DNA from: Pseudarthrobacter sp. NIBRBAC000502772
GTDB lineage: Bacteria > Actinomycetota > Actinomycetes > Actinomycetales > Micrococcaceae
NCBI RefSeq assembly: GCF_006517235.1
Contig: NZ_CP041188.1
Span: 434,001-498,000 of the forward strand
Length of the DNA: 64,000 bases
Direction: 5' to 3'
Program-made: the position numbers and the translations under genes
Part shown: positions 55,952 to 64,000 of the stretch, piece after piece
How the letters are laid out: each line of letters begins with the position of its first letter
How positions within the stretch are numbered: the first letter of the stretch is position 1
Notes under the pieces: generated by a model
Told to the model about the DNA's origin: nothing
The model's database searches: none
The model's input: only the letters and a program-made list of their open reading frames with translations

Positions 55952-57616
55952 CTACGGCGCGCAGGTTGGGGGCAATCCGGGCAGTTGGCCGGGGTTGCAT
56001 TTGGGGAGGGTGGACGTTGGTGCAGCGGAGGCCGGCGTGGACGGCGGAGCGGTCGGCGTGCTGGCCGGGACCGGGACGGCGTAGGTCACAGTCACTTCAG
56101 CCCCCTTGGGCACGGTGCCCGTGGGGTTGACCTGCAACACCGTTCCGGCAACGGAGGTACTCTGCTGCGGGATGACCCGGACGGACAGGCCCATGGTTTC
56201 CAGCGTCCCCTGGACCTGACGGTAGTCCTTCCCGAGGTAGGCAGCAGAAATGATGTCCACCGTGCTGGGCGTGGGCGTTGGAGTGGGCGCATCGGTGGTC
56301 CGGCTGGGCGTAGGTGTAGCGGATGCCGAGGTCTTTGTCGGGCTGGCGCTGGTGGACGGCGGGTTGCTGGATGCCGAGTTCGTGACGGTGGTGGCCGGGT
56401 TAAAAATTCCCTGCTGTGTCAGGAAGAAACCCACCAGCGCGAACAGGACCAGCACGATCAGGGCGACCAGTGGCCACGTCCAGGGGCTGCGGCCGCGACG
56501 GTCGGGCTCGTCGGCCGGTTCGTCGTCGTACTTCTCTTCCTCCTGCACCCAGCTGCGCTCCGCGGCCAGGGCGTCCGCACGCGAAAGCGTGCTCCCGGCT
56601 CCTGCGGCCGCGGCGCCGACTGCAGCGCCGCCGGCAGCGGCACCCAGCACGGGCAGGGCGGACGTCGATGTCGTGTTGCTGTCCTTCTGGGCGATGACGC
56701 CGGTGGGTGCCGTGGCAATGTCCACCGGAGCGGTAATGGGGCCCGTGGTTGCCTCAAAGAGCAGCATGCCGGGAACCGCAGCATGCGCGGCGTCAATATC
56801 GCCGTTGCGGATGGCCTCGGCGGCTTCGGACAGCTTGATGGCGTTGGCCGGGCGGTTTTTGGGGTCCTTGGCAAGCATGGACATCAGCAGCGCGCGGACC
56901 GGCTTGGGGAGAGTTTCCGGAAGCGGTGGCGGGGCGTCGTTGACCTGGGCCAGGGCAATGGCGATCTGGGATTCGCCGGAGAAGGGCCGGTGCCCGGTGA
57001 GGCACTCGTAACCGATCACGCCGAGTGAGTAGATGTCCGAGGCGCCGGTAGCGGTCTGGCCGGTGGCCTGCTCGGGGGCGAGGTACTGGGCGGTGCCCAT
57101 CACCTGCCCTGTCTGCGTCAGCGGGACCTGGTCGGCCAGGCGGGCGATGCCGAAGTCGGTGACCTTGACGCGGCCGTCGGGGGTGATCAGCAGGTTGCCT
57201 GGCTTGATGTCGCGGTGGACCAGTCCCTGGGCGTGCGCGACGGAAAGGGCGCGGGCAGTCTGCGCCATCATGGACAGCGTCCGGTCCGGGGACAGCACCT
57301 GCTCGTGCTCGATGATGCTGCTCAGCGGCTGGCCCGGAACGAGCTCCATGACCAGGTAGGCGGAGCCATCCTCTTCGCCGTAGTCAAATACATTGGCGAT
57401 GCCCACGTGGTTCAACAGGGCGGTGTGGCGTGCCTCGGCGCGGAACCTCTGGAGGAAACCGGGGTCACCGGTGTACTCCTCCTTGAGCACCTTGATGGCG
57501 ACAATCCGGCCCAGGACCTGGTCCTTGGCCTTCCAGACCTCTCCCATCCCGCCGATCGCAATCCGCGTGGTCAGCTGGAATCTGCCGCCGAGGGTGATTC
57601 CCGTTGTAGGCCTCAC
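55952..57616 (-). CDS. pknA: Serine/threonine protein kinase PknA with one PASTA-like domain
   Basis: The 554-residue kinase has [27 protein letters not shown] and a Thr-rich activation loop. A membrane helix (about 386-407, [12 protein letters not shown]) follows an acidic segment. The extracellular part is Ser/Thr/Pro-rich and contains one PASTA-like unit (near 455-520, [17 protein letters not shown]). Mycobacterial PknA lacks PASTA. GTG at 57616 overlaps the pbpA stop. Confidence 0.93.
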   Translation of the reverse strand: MRPTTGITLGGRFQLTTRIAIGGMGEVWKAKDQVLGRIVAIKVLKEEYTGDPGFLQRFRAEARHTALLNHVGIANVFDYGEEDGSAYLVMELVPGQPLSSIIEHEQVLSPDRTLSMMAQTARALSVAHAQGLVHRDIKPGNLLITPDGRVKVTDFGIARLADQVPLTQTGQVMGTAQYLAPEQATGQTATGASDIYSLGVIGYECLTGHRPFSGESQIAIALAQVNDAPPPLPETLPKPVRALLMSMLAKDPKNRPANAIKLSEAAEAIRNGDIDAAHAAVPGMLLFEATTGPITAPVDIATAPTGVIAQKDSNTTSTSALPVLGAAAGGAAVGAAAAGAGSTLSRADALAAERSWVQEEEKYDDEPADEPDRRGRSPWTWPLVALIVLVLFALVGFFLTQQGIFNPATTVTNSASSNPPSTSASPTKTSASATPTPSRTTDAPTPTPTPSTVDIISAAYLGKDYRQVQGTLETMGLSVRVIPQQSTSVAGTVLQVNPTGTVPKGAEVTVTYAVPVPASTPTAPPSTPASAAPTSTLPKCNPGQLPGLPPTCAP

Positions 57617-59073
57617 TTATTCAACACCGCCTCAAAAATCTTCTTCGCGTTCGGACTGGTTAGCTGTGCGCCGGTGGTGATGTCTACGCCTTCCATGACG
57701 ATGGTGACACTCACCTCCGGGTTGTTCGCCGGGGCAAACCCGGTGAACCAGGAGTTGTTCAGGCCGTTGCCCAGTTCAGCGGTTCCGGTTTTGCCGGCCA
57801 CCTGCACACCGGGGACAGCCGCGCCGCGGGCTATGCCCTGGCTCACCGCACTGGTCATCCACTCATTGATCTGCCGGGAAATCTCCGGCGTGGTGGACGT
57901 CCGGAGCGCTTGAGGCTTGGGTTCTTCAATGACCCGGAGGTCCGGGGACCGCACGGTCTTGACCAGGCTGGGGCTCATCTGGACGCCGTTGTTGGCGATG
58001 GCCGCAGTCATCATTGCGATCTGCAGCGGCGTGGCGCGCACGTCCTTCTGGCCGATGGCGGACTGGGCCAGACCTGGCCCGTCCAGGTCATCGGGGAAGC
58101 CGTTGCCCCTGGCGTAGGCGAGCTTGAGCTGATCACCCACAGCCTCGCCGAAGCCGAATCTTGCCGCCTGCTCGGCGATGGCGTCGCGTCCCAGGTCGAG
58201 GGCAATGCTGGCGAACGGCGTATTGCAGGATTGCTGCAGGGCGAAGGCAAAGCTGGCCTTGTCCTGGGTGTAGCAGTTGCCTCCGGCGTAGTTCGGGAGT
58301 TTGTACTGGATCCCCGGGAACGGCATTTCGGCCGGGTTGGGGAGCACGCTGTCCTTGTTGTACTTCCCGGAGGCGAGGGCCGCCGCGGTATCTACCAGCT
58401 TGAAGACTGATCCCGGAGCGAGCAGCTCGCCCGTGGGTCCGCTGACATTCTGGTTCAGGTTGATGCCGGGTACCTTGACCAGCTCGTTGATGTTGGTGGT
58501 TTCGGCTTTCGGGTCCTGGGTGGCGATCAGGTTGGGGTCATAGGAAGGCTTGGACACCATGGCCAGGATGGCCCCGGTCTTGGGGTTGGTGACCACAATG
58601 GAACCCCGCTGGCCGTCCGGGATGAGGTCGTAGGCGAGCTTCTGGATGGCGGGATCGATGGTGAGTTCCACCGAAGCGCCCTTCGGCTGGTTGCCCAGGA
58701 ATAGCTGGCCGATCCGGTCGAAGAACTGCTGGTCCGAGCTGCCGGCCAACTGGGCGTTCATCGCAACTTCCAGGCCGGTGGCACCGTAGTTCTTCGAGAA
58801 GTAGCCCGTAATGCCTGCATACAATGCCGGCTGCGCGTACGTTCGCCGGAACTGGCAGACCTCGGACGTGCCTTCCACCGATTCGGCCACGGGGTTCCCG
58901 CCAACGATGATGGCGCCGCGGTCGTTGCAGTAATTCTGCAGAATGGCGCGCTGGTTCAGGGGGTTTGCCTTGAGGTCATCGGCACCCACCACCTGGACGA
59001 AGCTGATCGCGCCGAAGATCAAGGCGAACATGGCGATCGCTGCCACCCAGGAACTGCGGATTGCTTGGTTCAC
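57613..59073 (-). CDS. pbpA: Penicillin-binding protein PbpA (class B transpeptidase)
   Basis: This 486-residue protein has one N-terminal membrane helix (about 9-29), a dimerisation part and a transpeptidase domain with S222-V-F-K225, S282-C-N284 and K428-T-G430. It cross-links peptidoglycan together with RodA. It overlaps rodA upstream (4 bases) and pknA downstream, in the conserved fhaA-fhaB-pstP-rodA-pbpA-pknA-pknB operon. Start GTG at 59073. Confidence 0.95.
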   Translation of the reverse strand: MNQAIRSSWVAAIAMFALIFGAISFVQVVGADDLKANPLNQRAILQNYCNDRGAIIVGGNPVAESVEGTSEVCQFRRTYAQPALYAGITGYFSKNYGATGLEVAMNAQLAGSSDQQFFDRIGQLFLGNQPKGASVELTIDPAIQKLAYDLIPDGQRGSIVVTNPKTGAILAMVSKPSYDPNLIATQDPKAETTNINELVKVPGINLNQNVSGPTGELLAPGSVFKLVDTAAALASGKYNKDSVLPNPAEMPFPGIQYKLPNYAGGNCYTQDKASFAFALQQSCNTPFASIALDLGRDAIAEQAARFGFGEAVGDQLKLAYARGNGFPDDLDGPGLAQSAIGQKDVRATPLQIAMMTAAIANNGVQMSPSLVKTVRSPDLRVIEEPKPQALRTSTTPEISRQINEWMTSAVSQGIARGAAVPGVQVAGKTGTAELGNGLNNSWFTGFAPANNPEVSVTIVMEGVDITTGAQLTSPNAKKIFEAVLNK

Positions 59074-60458
59074 GCTTGTTTCACCGCCTCGGTGGGAGTA
59101 TCAATTCCTGCAGGTTCCGCGGCGCCGCCGGGAGGAAGTGGTGTTGTGTCCACCGGCCCCCGCGCCGTATGGGAGATCAGCAGGAGCAGGCCAACGATGA
59201 TCCAGTTGGCCAGCAGCGACGAACCGCCGGCGGCAAGGAACGGCGTGGTCAAGCCGGTCAGCGGGATCAACCGTGTGACTCCGCCGATCACCACGAAGCA
59301 CTGAAGGGCGATGGCGAAGGAAAGTCCGCAGGCCAGCAATTTCCCAAAGGCATCCCGCGTGCCCAGTGCCGCCCGGAACCCTCGCGTGAACAGCATGACG
59401 TACATCAGCACCACGGCGAACAGCCCGATCAGGCCCAGCTCCTCGCCGATGGACGCGATGATCATGTCGCTGTTGGCGAAGGGCACCAGGTCCGGTCGGC
59501 CCTGGCCCAGCCCGGTACCCACCAGGCCGCCGTTGGCCATGCCGAAGAGTCCCTCGATGACCTGCCGGCTGCCCGTCTCGTAAACTTCCGGGCTGAAGGC
59601 GTTCAGCCAGCCGTAGATGCGGACTTCGACATGGGAAAACACCTGGGCTGCCACGAAGCCGCCGCCCAGGATGAGGCCCAAGCCGATCACCACCCAGCTG
59701 ATACGGCTGGTGGCCACGTAGATCATAACGATGAACAGGCCGAAGAACAGCACGGAAGACCCGAGGTCGCGCTGGAAGATCAGCACGCCGATGCTCACCA
59801 GCCAGGCGGTGATCATGGGGCCCATGTCCTTGAACCGGGGGAACTGCAGCGGGCCAACCTTGCGGCCGGCCAGCAGAATGAGGTCGCGGTTGGAGGAAAG
59901 ATACCCGGCGAAGAATATAGCCAGAGTGATTTTGGCGATCTCACCCGGCTGGAACGTCATGGGACCCACCCGGATCCAGACCCGGGCGCCCAGGATTTCG
60001 CCGGCCGAGATGCCGGGCACCAGCGGGAGAATCAGCAGGAGCGCGCTCACAGCCAGCGAGATATAGGTGAAGCGGCGGAGCACCCGGTGGTCCTTGAGGA
60101 ACCAGATCACGCCGATGGCCACGGCCATCGCGATCAGCGTCCAGCGCAGCTGGTTGTTGCCGGTGTCCTCTCCGGGGGCGTCAAGGCGGTGGATCATGGC
60201 AAGACCCAGACCATTGAGTGCCACCACTAAAGGAAGTATTACCGGATCCGCATATTTTGCGCGGACCCGCAGGACCACGTGGAAGACCAGGGCGGCCACC
60301 GCGAGGAGGCTGGACTGGAACCAGAAATCGGAGTCGAACGCCTTCGCTTGGTCAACGCCCACCAGCATGTTGGCGCCGATGCCCACAGACAGGGCGAGCA
60401 CCAGCAGCAACAGTTCCACGTTGCGCCGGGGCTTGGGGATGGTGCTGAGCTGGCTCAC
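59070..60458 (-). CDS. rodA: RodA/FtsW-family peptidoglycan glycosyltransferase
   Basis: This 462-residue SEDS-family membrane protein has about ten to twelve helices. The conserved G-A-R-V-W-I-R-V-G-P-M-T-F-Q-P-G-E-I-A-K segment and the G-L-G-Q-G-R-P-D-L-V-P-F-A-N-S-D family motif are seen. It polymerises lipid II into glycan strands in partnership with PbpA. It overlaps both neighbours by about four bases, so synthesis is coupled. The C-terminal 30 residues are polar. Confidence 0.95.
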   Translation of the reverse strand: MSQLSTIPKPRRNVELLLLVLALSVGIGANMLVGVDQAKAFDSDFWFQSSLLAVAALVFHVVLRVRAKYADPVILPLVVALNGLGLAMIHRLDAPGEDTGNNQLRWTLIAMAVAIGVIWFLKDHRVLRRFTYISLAVSALLLILPLVPGISAGEILGARVWIRVGPMTFQPGEIAKITLAIFFAGYLSSNRDLILLAGRKVGPLQFPRFKDMGPMITAWLVSIGVLIFQRDLGSSVLFFGLFIVMIYVATSRISWVVIGLGLILGGGFVAAQVFSHVEVRIYGWLNAFSPEVYETGSRQVIEGLFGMANGGLVGTGLGQGRPDLVPFANSDMIIASIGEELGLIGLFAVVLMYVMLFTRGFRAALGTRDAFGKLLACGLSFAIALQCFVVIGGVTRLIPLTGLTTPFLAAGGSSLLANWIIVGLLLLISHTARGPVDTTPLPPGGAAEPAGIDTPTEAVKQA

Positions 60459-62092
60459 CGGCCCCCCTCACAGACGGTAGTGGCGGTGGGTGAGGCGGCC
60501 GGGGCAGGTGCTGCCGCGGGAGCGGCTGGGTCCGGCGGTGGGGCAGGCGCGGTGGGTGTTGCAGCGGGCGCCGTTCCTGGCGCCGGAGTGGGCGAGGGGG
60601 TCAGACACTCATCCGGCGGAGCTATGGTGCCGGTGCCTTCGAGGTTCTTCACGATCCGCTGGGCGTCGTAGAGGTCACGCGCGGGCACTGTCTGCCGGAC
60701 GCGCTGCTGGGAGAACTGGGGCAAGGAATCCATCCGGATCTCTGTTACGGCTTCAAGGGTTGAAAGCTGGATAGGGCCAAGCCGCTGCGATACGCCGTTG
60801 AAGATGGCCACGCGGGAATCGTATTCCCCGATGTAGTAGCGGGTCTGGGTCCAGGCATAGCCGAGCCAGAGGCCCAATGTCAGGACCAGCAGCACGGACG
60901 CCGCGATGGACATGGTGACCCAGCGGCGGGGTTTGGGCCGGCCCAGGACGTCATCTACCTCCGCAACGGGCGCGTCGGCCTTGTGCGTCAGAACGGTGGC
61001 GGCCCGCCGGGCCACTGTGCGGCCGGCGATGGTGGGAATGGAGCCGGACTCGGCCGCGGTGGCCGCAGCACCGACGAGTTCGTGCGGGCGCGATGCGAGT
61101 TCCTGCCGCAGCACTTCGGCCGAAAGGTGCTCGCCGAGATGGGGGTCGGTGGAGGGCGGCGGTTCCGCGGCAGCTGGCTTTTCGGGAGCTTTGTCGGCGG
61201 CGGGCTTTTTGTCGTCGGCCGCCTCGGGGTCCGGTGAAGCGCTGGCGGCGTCGCTGGCCGCGGCGTGGGCTTCGGTGAGCAGCTGCGAAGGGATGATGTC
61301 GACGGCGGCGGTACTGACGTCGTCGGGCGTTTCCTCAGTAATTTCCACCATGACCACGGTGACGTTGTCCGGTGAGCCGGCTTCCAGCGTCAGGTTGACC
61401 AGGGTTTCGACGCACTCACGCAGATCTTTTGTCTCGCGGACGGTCCGCTCCACCACATGTCCGGCCACATAGTTGAGCCCGTCCGAGCACAGCAACCAGC
61501 GCTCCCCGGGCTTGACGTCCAGGGTGTCCAGATCCAGTTCGGGGCTGGCATCGACGTCGCCCAGGACGCGCATGAGGACGTTTTTGTGCGGGTGGGTTTC
61601 GGCCTCTTCGGGACGGAGCCGGCCCTCATCGATCAGCCGCTGGACGAACGTGTGGTCCACGCTAACCTGTTCAAACTCGCCATCACGCAGGCGGTACGCC
61701 CGGGAGTCGCCGATGTGCGCGAAGTGCAGCTTGCCCTCGGCGAGCAGCAGGGAGGTGACGGTGGTGCCCATGCCGGCGAGCTTGGGGTTGATGTGCACAA
61801 GCTCGGATAGCAGGGAGTTGGCCGTCTGGATCTCGTCGGCGAGGACCGTGCCGGCGTCGCCGTCGTAGTCGCCGTGGTCCAGGTGCAGCATGTCCAGCAC
61901 TGTGGCGGCGGAGGCAACATCGCCGCCCGCGTGGCCACCCATGCCGTCCGCGACCACTGCCAAATGGCGGCCGACGTACGCCGAGTCATCATTCTTGGCC
62001 CGGATGCGTCCCACATCCGAGCGCGCGGCATAGCGCATGATGAGGGGCCGCTGGACGGGTGTGGCCCCGCCGGCGGGAATGTCAGCGGCCAT
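60455..62092 (-). CDS. pstP: PP2C-type protein phosphatase PstP
   Basis: The protein has 545 residues. The N-terminal ~250 form the PP2C domain with D-G-M-G-G-H, G-D-S-R-A-Y and D-G-L/D-N-V-T metal-binding residues. A long acidic/Ala-rich linker, one membrane helix (about 390-415) and an extracellular part of ~120 residues ending in a Pro/Ala-rich tail follow. It reverses PknA/PknB phosphorylation. Overlap with rodA couples phosphatase and synthase expression. Confidence 0.94.
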   Translation of the reverse strand: MAADIPAGGATPVQRPLIMRYAARSDVGRIRAKNDDSAYVGRHLAVVADGMGGHAGGDVASAATVLDMLHLDHGDYDGDAGTVLADEIQTANSLLSELVHINPKLAGMGTTVTSLLLAEGKLHFAHIGDSRAYRLRDGEFEQVSVDHTFVQRLIDEGRLRPEEAETHPHKNVLMRVLGDVDASPELDLDTLDVKPGERWLLCSDGLNYVAGHVVERTVRETKDLRECVETLVNLTLEAGSPDNVTVVMVEITEETPDDVSTAAVDIIPSQLLTEAHAAASDAASASPDPEAADDKKPAADKAPEKPAAAEPPPSTDPHLGEHLSAEVLRQELASRPHELVGAAATAAESGSIPTIAGRTVARRAATVLTHKADAPVAEVDDVLGRPKPRRWVTMSIAASVLLVLTLGLWLGYAWTQTRYYIGEYDSRVAIFNGVSQRLGPIQLSTLEAVTEIRMDSLPQFSQQRVRQTVPARDLYDAQRIVKNLEGTGTIAPPDECLTPSPTPAPGTAPAATPTAPAPPPDPAAPAAAPAPAASPTATTVCEGGR

Positions 62093-62094
62093 GG

Positions 62095-62577
62095 CTACGG
62101 CCTCAATTCGATGACCGTCTTGCCGATCCTCACGGGTACACCAAGCTCAACGGGCAGGGCCCGGGTAAGTTGCTGGTCGGCCAGGTAGGTGCCGTTGGTG
62201 GAGCCAAGGTCCTCGATGAACCATCGACTGCCTTGCGGGAACAACCGCGCGTGGCGGCCGGAGGCGTAGTCGTCCTCCAGTACCAGTGTGGCTTCCTGAG
62301 CGCGGCCCAACAGGATGGGGCTGGCGGCCAGGGGGATGGTGGTTCCCTTGAGCGGGCCTTCGGTGACCACCAGTTGGTGGGCCTGCTGCTTGAGTGGCTG
62401 CGGCGGAGCCTCGGCCAGTTCCGGGTTTTTGCGGACCTGACGGGCGGTGGGGGTGCCGGCGGCGGCTTTGCGGCCCACCATCAGGTCCCTGCGCATGGCC
62501 GAAACGATGCTGAAGATGAGGACCCAGAGCAGGATCAGGAACCCAAACCGCAGGGCAGTGATGGTCAGGTCGCTCAT
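62095..62577 (-). CDS. fhaB: FHA-domain protein FhaB (FipA-like)
   Basis: The protein has 160 residues. One N-terminal membrane helix (about 5-27) is followed by a short linker with a Thr-rich segment (G-T-P-T-A-R-Q-V-R), which matches the phosphorylated linker of FipA. The C-terminal FHA domain has G-R, S-G-R-H-A and N-G-T motifs. It reads phosphothreonine on kinases and cell-division proteins. It overlaps fhaA and ends two bases before pstP. Confidence 0.93.
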   Translation of the reverse strand: MSDLTITALRFGFLILLWVLIFSIVSAMRRDLMVGRKAAAGTPTARQVRKNPELAEAPPQPLKQQAHQLVVTEGPLKGTTIPLAASPILLGRAQEATLVLEDDYASGRHARLFPQGSRWFIEDLGSTNGTYLADQQLTRALPVELGVPVRIGKTVIELRP

Positions 62578-63317
62578 GGGCGGCCCCCAGGGCTGGCGGG
62601 AAGCAGGCGGAAGATGATCTTTGTCCGTCCCATCGTGATGGTGGAGCCGTCGGTCAGTTCGGTGCTGCCTGCCAGTTTATGGCCGTTGACGTAGCTGCCG
62701 TTAGTGGAGCCGAGGTCCACAGCGCTGGTGACGCCGCTGGCGGTGCGGATCTCGAGGTGGCGGCGTGAGACGCCGGTGTCGTCAATCAGGATGTCGGCCT
62801 CGGAGGACCGGCCCAGGACGATGGAGGGGGCATTGAGGGAGTAGCGCTGGCCGTCGATGTCCAGGACGGGCTGCAGGCGTATGGGCGGCCGGCTGGGGGC
62901 TGCCGGCATGTTGGGCCTGGCCGAGGAGACTCCGGGGCCGGCTTTGGACTTCTCAGTGGAGGAGACGATCTCGAAATTGCCGGCGCGAAGATCCTCGGAC
63001 CGGCGGAAGGAGATCCGCACCGAGCCCTGCAGGGTGTAGCCCTGGCTCCGGACGTGGTTGATGACGACGTCGCAGAGTTCTTCGGCCAGCGGCGTGCCCC
63101 AGTCCTGTGCCCTCCTGAAGTCGTCGTCACTGAGTTGGACGTCGAAGACATTGGGGGCCAGGGTGCGGCCGGCGGCGATGGTGAGGGCTTTGTTGTCAAC
63201 CTCGCGGCGGAGCCGGCTGGCGATTTCCACAGGTTCAACCTGGGCGCGCGAACCGGTGGAGAAGACACCGCGGACGGCTTTTTCGATGCCGCGCTCGACC
63301 TTGTCCAGCAATCCCAT
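62574..63317 (-). CDS. fhaA: DUF3662/FHA-domain protein FhaA
   Basis: The protein has 247 residues. The N-terminal DUF3662 domain (about 1-125) is followed by a short Pro-rich linker and a C-terminal FHA domain with L-G-R-S-S-E, S-R-R-H-L-E and N-G-S-Y-V-N-G-H motifs. In Mycobacterium FhaA is about 527 residues and binds the phosphorylated pseudokinase part of MviN; this form is shorter mainly in the linker. It is the first gene of the operon and starts 330 bases from the tRNA-Leu gene. Confidence 0.93.
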   Translation of the reverse strand: MGLLDKVERGIEKAVRGVFSTGSRAQVEPVEIASRLRREVDNKALTIAAGRTLAPNVFDVQLSDDDFRRAQDWGTPLAEELCDVVINHVRSQGYTLQGSVRISFRRSEDLRAGNFEIVSSTEKSKAGPGVSSARPNMPAAPSRPPIRLQPVLDIDGQRYSLNAPSIVLGRSSEADILIDDTGVSRRHLEIRTASGVTSAVDLGSTNGSYVNGHKLAGSTELTDGSTITMGRTKIIFRLLPASPGGRP

Positions 63318-63648
63318 GGTCCTTCTCCTTTCCCCCCGGCTGAGGGGCAGTTTTCGTTCCGGAACTCAGCCAACAATGCAGTTCAGAACCCAGCGGCCTG
63401 CCTGGCAGTGGCAGGCACTACTACATCAGATACTACTGGGCAGGCCTGTGAATGACCTTAATCCACAACGGCCGGGCCCCCGGAAAAGTTCACTGGTGGT
63501 TCCCGGCTGGCCCCCTCCCGGTGGGGAATTTGACCCCTCCCGAGGCTCAATTGGTGTTTTGCCGCCGATGTCCGTTATGCTTGATCTCGCTGCTTTTACA
63601 AGGTTGCGGATCCGGGAAACCGGCCGTAATTCATGGAAAAGAAGTTGC
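63318..63648. other. Intergenic region upstream of fhaA and tRNA-Leu
   Basis: No gene is seen. It must hold the leftward operon promoter and the rightward tRNA promoter. A weak candidate for the tRNA is TTGGTG (63551) with TATGCT (63576), 19 bases apart. GCCTGCCTGGCAGTGGCAGGC-like complementary words near 63400 can form a small hairpin. Confidence 0.4.
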
Positions 63649-63731
63649 GCGCGAGTGGCGGAACGGCAGACGCGCTGGCTTCAGGTGCCAGTGTCCGAAA
63701 GGGCGTGGGGGTTCAAATCCCCCCTCGCGCA
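63649..63731 (+). tRNA. tRNA-Leu (CAG anticodon)
   Basis: This is an 83-base class II tRNA. The acceptor stem GCGCGAG/CTCGCGC, anticodon stem CTGGC/GCCAG with loop TTCAGGT, a long variable arm (TGTCCGAAAGGGCG) and T-arm GGGGGTTCAAATCCCCC are visible. No CCA is encoded. Confidence 0.96.
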
Positions 63732-63740
63732 CGCAATCAA

Positions 63741-63776
63741 GGGAACCCCGGTCTTCGGACCGGGGTTCCCTTCTTT
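63741..63776 (+). terminator. Terminator after tRNA-Leu
   Basis: A perfect 13-bp stem GGGAACCCCGGTC/GACCGGGGTTCCC with a TTCG tetraloop is followed by TTCTTT. It lies nine bases after the tRNA. Confidence 0.9.
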
Positions 63777-63887
63777 AACGCTGGGGCGGTCCTTAACGCT
63801 GGGCCCCGAATCCGGCATGCCGCGGGCGTAACTGTGGGTATAGCATGCGAGTGACACCCGCTGGATGATGCGGCCGGAGGACTGCTC

Positions 63888-64000
63888 ATGCTGACATTGG
63901 GCGCAATTGATATGGAATCGTTCATCGCCGATGTGCAGGATGAACGCGCCAAGGACCTGCTCTGGCGCGCAATAGACGGCAAGGGAGCGTTCCGGCGTTT
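63888..64000 (+). CDS. UPF0158-like protein, N-terminal part (cut by window edge)
   Basis: ATG at 63888 follows GGAGG at about eight bases. The visible 37 residues contain F-I-A-D-V-Q-D-E-R-A and A-I-D-G-K-G-A-F-R-R-F, the signature of the UPF0158 family, whose function is unknown. In the family members I recall, that motif sits much deeper in the protein, so this copy seems to lack most of the usual N-terminal half; the M-L-T-L-G-A-I-D-M start resembles the normal beginning. The rest lies beyond the window. Confidence 0.55.
   Translation, partial: MLTLGAIDMESFIADVQDERAKDLLWRAIDGKGAFRR

Overview
The window comes from a high-GC actinobacterium and spans the chromosomal replication origin. The gene order is cca / NUDIX - murJ - trxBA - parBA - rsmG - jag - yidC - yidD - rnpA - rpmH - [oriC] - dnaA - [oriC] - dnaN - gnd - recF - DUF721 - gyrB - gyrA - DUF3566 - tRNA-Ile - DLW-39 - tRNA-Ala ... 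ppiA - rhomboid ... crgA - sortase - glutamine amidotransferase - pknB - pknA - pbpA - rodA - pstP - fhaB - fhaA - tRNA-Leu. This is the classical actinobacterial origin neighbourhood. Protein character, the short 6-phosphogluconate dehydrogenase between dnaN and recF, and base composition point to Micrococcaceae, most likely an Arthrobacter/Pseudarthrobacter-like organism (inference; no search was run).

Left arm (1-21 kb): an ABC-2 type exporter (last gene cut by the window edge), a PAP2-diacylglycerol-kinase fusion, a DeoR regulator with a translationally coupled MFS exporter and a clear palindromic operator, an ABC-F ATPase, a lipoprotein-type penicillin-binding protein, an FAD oxidoreductase with a GT87-type membrane glycosyltransferase, two tiny ORFs with strong Shine-Dalgarno sites, a histidine phosphatase with cca, NUDIX, murJ, a split-off pseudokinase, and thioredoxin reductase/thioredoxin behind a sigma-R-type promoter.

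Centre (21-35 kb): 5.6 kb between trxA and parB has no credible gene. It carries ten parS sites (an eleventh lies in the 5' part of parA), two arrays of four DnaA-box-like 9-mers phased at 12-13 bp, and several tandem micro-repeats, three of them with 8-bp units. It looks like an expanded centromere or origin-accessory segment. The replication/segregation/membrane-insertion operon parB-parA-rsmG-jag-yidC-yidD-rnpA-rpmH runs leftward, and dnaA-dnaN-gnd-recF-DUF721-gyrBA runs rightward. oriC sits on both sides of dnaA, with an AT-rich stretch just upstream of dnaN.

Right arm (44-64 kb): tRNAs, a DMT exporter, a GT2 glycosyltransferase, a helical membrane protein, ppiA, a rhomboid protease, and another unexpected DnaA-box-rich stretch (49.9-51.2 kb) around an AhpD-like gene. 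This is followed by tag, crgA, a class E sortase, and the cell-shape/division signalling operon fhaA-fhaB-pstP-rodA-pbpA-pknA-pknB on the minus strand. The window ends in a UPF0158-like gene.

The most unusual material is non-coding: the 5.6-kb parS/DnaA-array desert, a parS site at the centre of a 38-bp perfect palindrome behind parB, and the second DnaA-box field near 50 kb with a duplicated palindromic motif.
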